Source: Shimia sp022448905 (lineage in GTDB: Bacteria > Pseudomonadota > Alphaproteobacteria > Rhodobacterales > Rhodobacteraceae). Taken from it: a DNA stretch of 64,000 bases. How positions within the stretch are numbered: the first letter of the stretch is position 1; the number at the start of each line of letters is the position of its first letter. The notes below the pieces were generated by a model. That model made no database searches. It saw nothing but the letters and a program-made list of their open reading frames with translations, and was not told the origin of the DNA. A program made the position numbers and the translations under genes. The stretch lies in assembly GCF_047126315.1 (NCBI RefSeq), contig NZ_CP138953.1:1054001-1118000 (forward strand), written 5' to 3'. Shown here piece after piece: positions 7,735 through 15,109 of the stretch.

Positions 7735-8400
7735 ATGAAATTCCTCCTGGTCGAAGACAATATCGAGCTCGCCAATGCGGTCAGTGCGCGGCTACAATTG
7801 GATGGTCATGTTGTTGATCATGCTGATAAAATTGATGATGCCATGGCATTCATGCAGACCGGCGAATATGATCTCATATTATTGGATATTATGTTGCCGG
7901 ATGGGGATGGTCGGACCTTCCTGAAACACCACCGGAGCGGGAAAAACGACACGCCCGTGATTGTTCTGACCGCGCGGTCTCAGGTCAGTGACAGAATCAG
8001 CCTGCTTGATCTTGGGGCGGACGATTACATGACCAAACCGTTTGATCACGAAGAGCTTCAGGCGCGCTGTCGGGCGGTGCTGCGACGCAATGCGGGCCAT
8101 GCGCAATCGGTGACGGAGCTGGGCGGTGTGACACTTGATCCGGTGGCCGGGCGGCTGACGATCGGGGCGCGGGCGGTGACCTTGCGCAATCGGGAATTGC
8201 GGCTGCTGGAGCTGTTGATCAACGCGCCGGGGCAGATTTTCTCCAAGGCAAAGCTGGCAGACCGGCTGTTTTCGTACGACGAAGATGTCTCTGAGAATGC
8301 GATTGAGGTCTATATCGGCCGCTTGAGGAAACATCTGGAGCCTTCGGAGTTGCGGATCACCACCCTGCGCGGCCTGGGCTATCGGCTCGATCATGGATGA
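7735..8400 (+). CDS. tctD: OmpR-family response regulator, TctD-like
   Basis: A 221-residue regulator from the ATG at 7735 (MKFLLVEDN). The receiver domain (about residues 1-112) shows the acidic pair near residue 8, the phosphorylation Asp in LILLDIMLPDGDG near residue 51 and the Lys in DYMTKPFDHEEL near 100. The C-terminal winged helix (about 125-220) ends NAIEVYIGRLRKHLEP...TLRGLGYRL, as in OmpR/PhoB proteins. It overlaps the kinase gene by 8 bp and is divergent from tctC, so control of the tct transporter is the natural hypothesis. An upstream ATG at 7708 lies within the CTGTCA repeats and begins less like a receiver domain, so it was not chosen. Confidence 0.92.
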   Translation: MKFLLVEDNIELANAVSARLQLDGHVVDHADKIDDAMAFMQTGEYDLILLDIMLPDGDGRTFLKHHRSGKNDTPVIVLTARSQVSDRISLLDLGADDYMTKPFDHEELQARCRAVLRRNAGHAQSVTELGGVTLDPVAGRLTIGARAVTLRNRELRLLELLINAPGQIFSKAKLADRLFSYDEDVSENAIEVYIGRLRKHLEPSELRITTLRGLGYRLDHG

Positions 8401-9760
8401 CGCGGTTAATGTGGCGGGCTCACTCAGAGCACGGCTGGCGCTGACGCTGATCGGCAGTGCGGCGGCGATTGCCATTCTCTTGTTTTTTGTGGTGCGCACC
8501 TATGCGGCACAAATTGCGCAGAGTGGACAGGATAGCATTCTGGAAGCCTCGGTGGCGTCTATTCTGGATGCGGCCACGTTGCGGGATGGAGATGTGGAGG
8601 TGGACTTCCCTTATGTGGCCTTCTCGATGTTGAGCACCGATGCGGATGATCGGGTGTTTTACGCAATTTGGCAGGAGGAAACGCTGCTGTCCGGCTATGA
8701 GCTTCTGCCGGTTGCCGATGCGCCGGACGGGGGCGAGATTGTGCATGTGTCGGCGATTTTTGACGGTGCGCCGGTGCGCGTGGCCACGGCGGCACGGATA
8801 TTGGTGGGGGCCAACACCAGGACACGTGTAACCGTGTCGGTGGCGCAAACGCAGGATGCTTTGGCCGGGACCCTGAACAAGATTTCACGCAACGTGGGCT
8901 TGATTGGGGCCGGATTCTTTACGCTATCCGTGCTGGTGGCGAGCTGGGCAACAAACAGCACCATCCGTCCTTTGGAGCGGCTGACCCATTCGATCACGCG
9001 GCGGGGGCCCAAAGACCTTAGCCCCGTTGCGCGCCCGGTGCCGCTGGAGATGGCGCCTTTGGTAACCTCGCTCAACAGTTTCATGGCGCGGCTGGACACA
9101 TCTCTGAAGCAATCAGAGGACTTCATTGCCGAGGCAGCGCATCGCGTGCGCACGCCTTTGGCCACCGTGCGCAGCCATGCGGAGGCGACCTTGCAGAGGG
9201 TGGAGCGCGAAGACAACCGCCAGGCGCTGCGCTCTATGGTGCGGGCGATTGATGAGAGTTCCCGCGCGGCGGGACAGCTTCTGGATCATGCAATGATCAC
9301 CTTTCGTGCAGACCATCTGGAGACGCGGACTCTGGATTTGGTCGAGCTGGTGGAAGATCTGGTGACCCGTTTGGCGCCGGTGGCGGAGATGAAAGACATC
9401 GCGCTCACGGTGATCAGCGAGGGCGCGGTCAGTGTTGAGGCGGATTCGATCCTGCTGCAAAACGCGCTGCGCAATCTGGTGGAGAATGCGTTGAAATATG
9501 CGCCGGAGGAGAGCGAGATCACCCTGGAGGTTGGCGCATCGCCACGGCCTCGGGTTGAGGTGCGCGATGAGGGGCCGGGGTTCCCGCCTGACCAGATGCA
9601 GGGGTTGGCGGTGCGGTTTTCGCGCGGTGACAATGCCAAAGATACCATTGGGTCCGGCTTGGGGCTGACCATTGCGCAGGATGTGGCCACGGCCCATGGC
9701 GGAGAGCTGACGTTGGGCAACATGCCGGAGGGGGGCGCATGCGTTACATTTTTGCTTTGA
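8393..9760 (+). CDS. tctE: sensor histidine kinase, TctE-like
   Basis: A 455-residue membrane kinase with two transmembrane segments (about residues 14-36 and 168-190) that flank a periplasmic domain of about 130 residues resembling the 2CSK/TctE sensor. A short HAMP-like linker follows, then the H-box AEAAHRVRTPLATV with the phospho-accepting His at about residue 250, an N-box (NLVENALKYAPEE, about 360) and the G boxes (DEGPGFP and GSGLGLTIA). It overlaps both tctD (8 bp) and the following binding-protein gene (22 bp), so the three are translationally coupled. It likely senses a carboxylate or a liganded binding protein. Confidence 0.92.
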   Translation: MDDAVNVAGSLRARLALTLIGSAAAIAILLFFVVRTYAAQIAQSGQDSILEASVASILDAATLRDGDVEVDFPYVAFSMLSTDADDRVFYAIWQEETLLSGYELLPVADAPDGGEIVHVSAIFDGAPVRVATAARILVGANTRTRVTVSVAQTQDALAGTLNKISRNVGLIGAGFFTLSVLVASWATNSTIRPLERLTHSITRRGPKDLSPVARPVPLEMAPLVTSLNSFMARLDTSLKQSEDFIAEAAHRVRTPLATVRSHAEATLQRVEREDNRQALRSMVRAIDESSRAAGQLLDHAMITFRADHLETRTLDLVELVEDLVTRLAPVAEMKDIALTVISEGAVSVEADSILLQNALRNLVENALKYAPEESEITLEVGASPRPRVEVRDEGPGFPPDQMQGLAVRFSRGDNAKDTIGSGLGLTIAQDVATAHGGELTLGNMPEGGACVTFLL

Positions 9761-10746
9761 TGATGTGGTTGTGTCCTGCACTGGCGCAGGCACAGGACTG
9801 GGAGGACCAAAACGCCTTTGGACCCGCCTCGGCAAGCAGCACGCTGCGGGTGTTGTCCAGTACCGACACTTCCCTGTTTGCGCCGGTGATCGAAGATTTC
9901 TTGCAAAGCCGGTCCGGCGTGGCAGTGGAGTATTTCGTTACGGGCACGGCGCAAATCGACGAAGTCTTCCGGGCGGCGCCGGAGGATTTTGATGTGGTGA
10001 TCTCCAGTGCGATGGATTTGCAATTGAAGCTGGTGAACGACGGGTTTTCAGTCCAGATCGCCAATCTGGATCAGCCGGATTGGGCACAGTGGCGCAACAG
10101 CTTGTTTGCTTTCACCACGGAGCCAGCAACCATAGTGATCAACCGGGCAGCTTTTGCGCCAGAGTCTGTGCCGCAAACCCGACAAGAGTTGATTGCGGCC
10201 ATGCGTGCGCGGCCCGAAGTGTTTCGCGGCAAGGTCGGCACCTACGACGTACGGGATTCCGGCCTGGGCTATTTGTTTGCCACCCAGGATGCGCGCGCGT
10301 CAGAGACGTTTTGGCGGCTGATGGAGGTGATGGGCGGGCTGGATGCGCAGCTCTATTGCTGTTCCGGCGCGATGATTGACGATCTGGTCGCTGGGGAGTT
10401 GATGGTCGCCTACAATGTTTTGGGCAGCTATGTCGCCGCGCGTGAGGATGTGGCCGACATGCTGGAAATTGTGCTGCCATTGGATTTTCCCACCATCATG
10501 ATGCGCACCGCCTTTGTCAGCAGTCGTACCGAAGTGGCCGAAGAGGCCGCCGCCTTTGTGCGCCACTTAGTGGAAATGCAAACCGGGCAGCAAAGCCTAG
10601 AGGCGTTTCCATTGCCACCGTTGAGCGCGACGACGGACAGCACCGGACAGGCGGTGATTTCTCTGGAGCCAGCCTTGATGACCTATCTCGATCCGCTCAA
10701 ACGTCGCACATTCATCAAGGAATGGAGCAGCGCGGTTATTCAGTAA
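9739..10746 (+). CDS. periplasmic solute-binding protein coupled to tctDE
   Basis: A 335-residue protein with a short signal peptide (MRYIFALMMWLCPALAQAQ) and the layout of the iron/phosphoglycerate-type extracellular binding proteins: LRVLSSTDTSLFAPVIEDF near residue 35, VEYFVTGTAQIDEVF near 63 and a QLYCCSGAMIDDLVAGEL segment near 205. There is no permease or ATPase nearby. The gene starts 22 bp inside the kinase gene. PgtC of the enterobacterial phosphoglycerate regulators is a precedent for a binding protein of this class that signals through a kinase. Sensory use is therefore likely, but it is an inference. Confidence 0.82.
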   Translation: MRYIFALMMWLCPALAQAQDWEDQNAFGPASASSTLRVLSSTDTSLFAPVIEDFLQSRSGVAVEYFVTGTAQIDEVFRAAPEDFDVVISSAMDLQLKLVNDGFSVQIANLDQPDWAQWRNSLFAFTTEPATIVINRAAFAPESVPQTRQELIAAMRARPEVFRGKVGTYDVRDSGLGYLFATQDARASETFWRLMEVMGGLDAQLYCCSGAMIDDLVAGELMVAYNVLGSYVAAREDVADMLEIVLPLDFPTIMMRTAFVSSRTEVAEEAAAFVRHLVEMQTGQQSLEAFPLPPLSATTDSTGQAVISLEPALMTYLDPLKRRTFIKEWSSAVIQ

Positions 10747-11482
10747 CTGCGCCGCTGGGTTCCACAACACCAATGATCGGCCCCATCCAGAAGCCACCAT
10801 CGGAACGGTCCAGTTGCGGCGCATGCAGGCGGCTAATCTTGCCGTCAAAATAGAGCGCGTTTGGTGTTTGCAAAACATCGCGGAAGAAACGGCCAAACTC
10901 GTGGAAAGTCACCGCCTCGTTGGAGATAACGAAATAGGCAGTTTGGCCGTCATCCGTGGTGCCCACACCATTGCGCAGGAACCGTGATGTGCTGTCGGGT
11001 AGGAAGCGCGGGTGCAGAGCACCGTCAATTACCAGCATTGGGCCGGATTGGGTGGCGTCGCGGCAGGTTGGGGCATTTTTCTGGAAATCCAAAGTCTCAT
11101 AGACCTGCACGGCACCATCGTTCAGGCACAACACGCCATTGGGCAGCAGGCCAAAATTGCCTTTGCTGCCACCGGTCAAGAGCCGCATCTCTTCGGTGCC
11201 GTCTTCAACGTAATGCCCCACGGGGCTGCGGTCGGCATGATACATGCCCGCGTTCATGCCAAAGCTGAGGGTTTTGCCGTCTTCCAGTGCGCGCTCGATG
11301 TCGCGGAACTGGCCCAGAATGGCGCCGCTGTCATCACGGAGGAACAGGCGAAGATTGTCCTTAGCCGCGTCCACCGTGCACACCGTCAGGCTGCGCCCTT
11401 CATGTGTTTGATCTGAACAGGTCACCGCCTGCGCCCATTGGGGCAGGGACAGTAAGATCAAACAGAGCGTAGTTCGGATCAC
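10736..11482 (-). CDS. phosphodiester glycosidase-like (NAGPA/DUF2233) exported protein
   Basis: A 248-residue protein with a signal peptide (MIRTTLCLILLSLPQWAQA). Motifs of the NAGPA family are present: FGMNAGMYHADRSPVGHYV near residue 75, GNFGLLPNGVL near 107, a GPMLVIDGALHPRF segment near 150 and RNGVGTTDDGQTAYFVIS near 175. Members cleave sugar phosphodiesters or process cell-wall glycans. The GTG start overlaps the rbfA stop by four bases, so it is coupled to rbfA. Its 3' end overlaps the tail of the convergent binding-protein gene by 11 bp. Confidence 0.85.
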   Translation of the reverse strand: MIRTTLCLILLSLPQWAQAVTCSDQTHEGRSLTVCTVDAAKDNLRLFLRDDSGAILGQFRDIERALEDGKTLSFGMNAGMYHADRSPVGHYVEDGTEEMRLLTGGSKGNFGLLPNGVLCLNDGAVQVYETLDFQKNAPTCRDATQSGPMLVIDGALHPRFLPDSTSRFLRNGVGTTDDGQTAYFVISNEAVTFHEFGRFFRDVLQTPNALYFDGKISRLHAPQLDRSDGGFWMGPIIGVVEPSGAVTE

Positions 11483-11901
11483 GTAGGTTCGCCATCCTCT
11501 GTGTCAGTTCTGGCCACATCGGCCTGCACCCGTTCGTCAGACAGCATCGCGCGAGTGGCGTCCATTTGATCAAAGGTGTTGTCCACACGGAAGCGCAGAT
11601 CCGGGGCGTGCTTGAGTTTGGCTTTGCGGCCGATGATACGGCGTAGCTCGCCTTTGTGGCGGGCTAGCAGGGCCACCGCGTCCTCTTTGTTTTTGCCGCC
11701 CAGAGGCAGCACAAAACAGGTGGCGATCGACAGATCAGGTGTGATACGCACCTCGCCCACAGTGATCGACATGCGGGTGATGTCCGGATCATGCAGCTCG
11801 TCGCGTACCAAAACCTCCGACAGGGTGCGTCGGATCAATTCACCCACGCGCAGCTGGCGTTGGGACGGGCCGCGGCCCTCAGAGAAAGAGTTCTTTGCCA
11901 T
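11479..11901 (-). CDS. rbfA: 30S ribosome-binding factor A
   Basis: A 140-residue KH-domain protein needed for late maturation of the 30S subunit and 16S rRNA 5' end processing. It begins MAKNSFSEG, has GPSQRQLRVGELIRRTLSE near residue 12, HDPDITRMSITVGEVRITPDL near 38 and the C-terminal region LRFRVDNTFDQ. The ATG at 11901 follows GAGGGAC; an ATG nine bases upstream is less well placed. It is followed by an overlapping GTG start for the glycosidase-like gene. It is divergent from dapB, about 100 bp away. Confidence 0.95.
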   Translation of the reverse strand: MAKNSFSEGRGPSQRQLRVGELIRRTLSEVLVRDELHDPDITRMSITVGEVRITPDLSIATCFVLPLGGKNKEDAVALLARHKGELRRIIGRKAKLKHAPDLRFRVDNTFDQMDATRAMLSDERVQADVARTDTEDGEPT

Positions 11902-12003
11902 GTCCCTCACTTAGGGCTTCTGTCTGCCTTTGCCAAGCTGGATTGCATTGGGTAAGCAGGGCGCACCGCCATTTGGGTGGTTTGTCAAAGTGGAGAGGAC
12001 ACC

Positions 12004-12813
12004 ATGCAGGAATTGCCAGGAATCGTGATCACAGGCGCATCAGGCCGGATGGGGCAGATGCTGATCAAGACGGTGTCCGACAGTGACAAGGTGCGTTTGG
12101 TGGGCGCGGTTGAACGCGAAGGCCATGACTGGGTTGGCCGTGATGTTGGCGAAGCCATGGGCGGCGCGGCGCTGGGCGTGACAGTGACGGACCAGCCGCT
12201 GGAGGCCTTTGCCAAAGCGCAGGCGGTGATCGATTTTACCGCACCTGCGGCGACGATTGCCTTTGCCAAACTGGCAGCGCAGGCGCGCGCGGTGCATGTG
12301 ATTGGCACCACGGGTATGACCGAAGAAGATATTGCACAACTGGAGCCTTGTGCCCGGCACGCGGTTATCGTGCGCGCTGGCAACATGAGCCTGGGGGTGA
12401 ACCTGTTGACCAAACTGACCGAGAAAGTGGCGGCAGCCTTGGATGAGGATTTTGATATTGAAGTCATCGAAGCGCATCACCACCACAAAGTGGATGCTCC
12501 AAGCGGCACCGCTTTGATGCTTGGCGAGGCGGCTGCTGCAGGGCGCGGTGTGGATTTGGCGGATGTGTCTGATCGGGCGCGGGACGGCATCACCGGCGCG
12601 CGCAAAAAAGGCGACATCGGCTTCTCTGTCATTCGTGGTGGCGACATTGTTGGCGAACATGATGTGCTGTTTGCAGCCGCTGGGGAGCGCATTGTGCTGC
12701 GTCACCAGGCGACAGATCGGGCGATTTTTGCCCGTGGCGCGGTGAAGGCTGCGATCTGGGGGCAGGATCAAAAGCCCGGAGAATATGATATGTTTGACGT
12801 ATTGGGGTTGTAA
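12004..12813 (+). CDS. dapB: 4-hydroxy-tetrahydrodipicolinate reductase
   Basis: A 269-residue enzyme of the lysine and meso-diaminopimelate pathway, reducing 4-hydroxy-tetrahydrodipicolinate with NAD(P)H. The Rossmann loop GITGASGRMGQM-like segment (ITGASGRMGQM) is near residue 10 and the substrate-binding motif EAHHHHKVDAPSGTALM near residue 155 carries the catalytic His and Lys. GGDIVGEHDVLF near 215 is also characteristic. The ATG at 12004 follows GGAGAGG and removes nine unconserved upstream residues. A strong hairpin lies 18 bp after the stop. Confidence 0.97.
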   Translation: MQELPGIVITGASGRMGQMLIKTVSDSDKVRLVGAVEREGHDWVGRDVGEAMGGAALGVTVTDQPLEAFAKAQAVIDFTAPAATIAFAKLAAQARAVHVIGTTGMTEEDIAQLEPCARHAVIVRAGNMSLGVNLLTKLTEKVAAALDEDFDIEVIEAHHHHKVDAPSGTALMLGEAAAAGRGVDLADVSDRARDGITGARKKGDIGFSVIRGGDIVGEHDVLFAAAGERIVLRHQATDRAIFARGAVKAAIWGQDQKPGEYDMFDVLGL

Positions 12814-12831
12814 GAATCCCTTACTGATACA

Positions 12832-12859
12832 GCGCGAAACGTCCTGTGACGTTTTGCGC
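12832..12859 (+). other. long near-perfect hairpin after dapB
   Basis: GCGCGAAACGTC (12832-12843) and GACGTTTTGCGC (12848-12859) form a 12-bp stem with one G-U pair around a 4-nt loop. No T-run follows, so it is not a standard intrinsic terminator. It could aid Rho-dependent ending of dapB transcripts, stabilise the 3' end, or be a palindromic operator. Confidence 0.55.
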
Positions 12860-12975
12860 AACTCACGTGATTGGCATTCTCGCGTTGCTGTGATCAATTT
12901 GGGTGCAGTAAAAATGCCCAATAAAATCAACCGCCCAGCGGTTGATGTCCGACGTTGAGAGCGTCTGGAGACAAG

Positions 12976-13001
12976 ATGCATCCCACCCAGATGCATTTTT
13001 T
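12976..13001 (+). terminator. hairpin plus T-run between dapB and the betaine transporter
   Basis: ATGCAT (12976-12981) pairs with ATGCAT (12991-12996) over a 9-nt loop and six T residues follow. Flanking bases (GCGTCT at 12961 and AGACGT at 13015) could pair to form an outer stem. It may be the dapB terminator or a regulatory leader of the transporter operon 87 bp downstream. No known riboswitch class was recognised. Confidence 0.4.
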
Positions 13002-13087
13002 GTTGGCAGGTCAGAGACGTTGTGTTCTTATGCCGACAAACAAAAACTTAAATGACCATTTAAAAAATGACCAACAGGGAGAAGACC

Positions 13088-14050
13088 ATGACGACGTTTT
13101 TGAAAGCCGGACTGTCGGCGCTTGCGGTATCCGCGGTGGCCATGTCGGCACAAGCGGCAGATCTTGGCGCGACCGATGAGCCCATCAAACTGGCGCTGAA
13201 CGAATGGACCGGCCAGCACGTGACCACACATGTGGCGGGCGAAATGCTGAAGGCGGCCGGCTATGAAGTTGAATATGTGACTGCTGGCATGATGAACCAG
13301 TTTCAGGCAATTGCCGATGGCGACATTCACGCGACTTTGGAAATCTGGTCTTCCAACGTGTCCGATCAATACGCCGTGCTGAAAGGCGAAGGAAAGCTGG
13401 AAGAGCTGTCCGATCTGGGCCTGGCTGCGCGTGAAGGCATCGCCTATCCGGCGCACGTCGAAGAGCTCTGCCCAGGCCTGCCAGCGTGGGAAGCGCTGAA
13501 AGACTGTGCGATGAACTTCGCCACCGCAGAAACCCTGCCAATGGGGCGTCTGGTGGATTATCCGGCGGATTGGGGTACACCTGGCGCGGACCGCATGACT
13601 GGTTTGGAACTGCCATTCAAAGCTGTGCCTGCGGGTTCCGAAGGCGCTCTGATTGCCGAACTGCGCGCATCCACAGAGAAGAAATCGCCTTTGCTGATCA
13701 CCTTCTGGCAGCCGCACTGGGCGATGTCGGCCTACGACGTGAAGTTTGTCGATCTGCCTGCGGGTGAGGATGCTTGCTTCACCGATCCAGCCTGGGGCCC
13801 AAACCCAAATGCGATCAACGATTGTGACTTCGCCGCAAGCCGTATCTTCAAAGCCGGTTGGCCTGGTCTGAAAGACAAATGGCCTGCCGCCCACGAAATT
13901 CTCGTGAACTATCAGCTGGCTGTGGAAGATCAGCAGCCAATGATGGGCGCCGTGGATGTGGACGGTCAGAAAGTTGAAGAGGTTGTGTCCGCGTGGATGG
14001 GTGAAAACGAAGCCAAGTGGAAGTCGGTTGTCGACGCCGCAACCAAGTAA
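13088..14050 (+). CDS. betaine/choline/proline-type ABC transporter binding protein (OpuAC family)
   Basis: A 320-residue exported protein (signal peptide to about residue 23, MSAQA/ADLG). The mature part follows the OpuAC pattern: IKLALNEWTGQHVTTHVAGEML, then YVTAGMMNQFQAIADGDIHA, LEIWSSN, and ITFWQPHWAMSAYDVKFVDL. Trp residues in such positions form the quaternary-ammonium cage in related ProX/ChoX proteins. Two pairs of Cys may form disulfides. The ATG at 13088 follows GGGAGAAG. The ATPase and permease genes follow directly, so the three form a complete importer for a compatible solute such as glycine betaine, choline, carnitine, proline betaine or DMSP; which one cannot be told. Confidence 0.88.
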   Translation: MTTFLKAGLSALAVSAVAMSAQAADLGATDEPIKLALNEWTGQHVTTHVAGEMLKAAGYEVEYVTAGMMNQFQAIADGDIHATLEIWSSNVSDQYAVLKGEGKLEELSDLGLAAREGIAYPAHVEELCPGLPAWEALKDCAMNFATAETLPMGRLVDYPADWGTPGADRMTGLELPFKAVPAGSEGALIAELRASTEKKSPLLITFWQPHWAMSAYDVKFVDLPAGEDACFTDPAWGPNPNAINDCDFAASRIFKAGWPGLKDKWPAAHEILVNYQLAVEDQQPMMGAVDVDGQKVEEVVSAWMGENEAKWKSVVDAATK

Positions 14051-14056
14051 GACTTC

Positions 14057-15109
14057 ATGACTGACAAGAACAGCACCGCTCCGGCGATTGCCGTCGAAGA
14101 CCTCTGGCAGGTCTTCGGCGAAAACGCCGCCCCGGCTCTGCGCGATGCGCGCGGGGCTGGTGATGACAAAGCCATTGCCAAAGAGCTCAAGGACAAGACC
14201 CTCATTCCCGCCGTGCGTGCGGCGAATTTTGAGGTTAAATCCGGCGAACTCTTTGTGATTATGGGGCTTTCGGGTTCTGGCAAATCGACTCTGATCCGCT
14301 GCATCTCGCGGCTGATTGAGCCGACAGCCGGGTCGGTGCGCATTGATGGTGAGGACATTCTCCAGGCCAGTGACAAGCGCCTGATTGATCTGCGCCGTCA
14401 CAAGCTGGGCATGGTGTTCCAGCATTTCGGATTGTTCCCGCATATGACGGTGGCCGACAACGTGGCCTTCCCGCTAAAAATGCAGGGCGCGGGCAAGGCA
14501 GAGCGCCGGGCGCGGGCTTTGGAGGTATTGGAACTTGTGGGCCTGAAAGGCCGCGAGGACACCTACCCGCGTAACCTGTCAGGTGGTCAGCGGCAGCGGG
14601 TCGGCATTGCCCGCTCACTGGCAGTGAACCCAGACATCTGGTTCCTCGACGAGCCATTCTCTGCGTTGGATCCGCTGATCCGTCGCCAATTGCAGGACGA
14701 GTTCCTCAACATTCAAGCGACCCTGAAAAAATCCATTGTTTTCATCACGCACGACATCCAAGAGGCTCTAAAACTGGCTGATCGGATTGCCATCATGCGC
14801 GATGGCGAAATTGTGCAGATCGGCACGCCGGAAGAGATCGTGCTGCATCCAGTGGATGACTATGTCGCCGAGTTTTCCAAGGATGTGCCAAAGGGGCGGC
14901 ATGCCTGCGTTGAATCCATTCTGATGGACGGTATTCCAGACAACATGCCGGACGATCCTGGCATCAAAGTGGGCATGACGCTGGATACGGCCCTGACCAA
15001 ATGCATGGAGCTCTATGAGCCAGTGCCGGTGCGAGATGCGGCTGGCAAAGTGATTGGTGCCGTGCATCCGCATGAGTTGGCCAATGCCTTGCAGGCGGAA
15101 GAGACATGA
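14057..15109 (+). CDS. proV: betaine/proline-type ABC transporter ATP-binding protein
   Basis: A 350-residue ATPase. Walker A is GLSGSGKSTLI near residue 72, the Q-loop MVFQHFGLFPHMT near 120, the signature LSGGQRQRVGIARSL near 175, Walker B IWFLDEPFSALDP near 195 and the H-loop FITHDIQEA near 230. A ProV-like extended N-terminus precedes the P-loop, and a 100-residue C-terminal tail resembles a CBS-derived regulatory domain that senses ionic strength in osmotic importers. The stop overlaps the permease start as ATGA. Confidence 0.93.
   Translation: MTDKNSTAPAIAVEDLWQVFGENAAPALRDARGAGDDKAIAKELKDKTLIPAVRAANFEVKSGELFVIMGLSGSGKSTLIRCISRLIEPTAGSVRIDGEDILQASDKRLIDLRRHKLGMVFQHFGLFPHMTVADNVAFPLKMQGAGKAERRARALEVLELVGLKGREDTYPRNLSGGQRQRVGIARSLAVNPDIWFLDEPFSALDPLIRRQLQDEFLNIQATLKKSIVFITHDIQEALKLADRIAIMRDGEIVQIGTPEEIVLHPVDDYVAEFSKDVPKGRHACVESILMDGIPDNMPDDPGIKVGMTLDTALTKCMELYEPVPVRDAAGKVIGAVHPHELANALQAEET

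Noticed and set aside
8420..9835. Long open frames opposite tctE, and many similar long antisense frames elsewhere
   Set aside because: They are mirror frames of high-GC coding sequence without family motifs.
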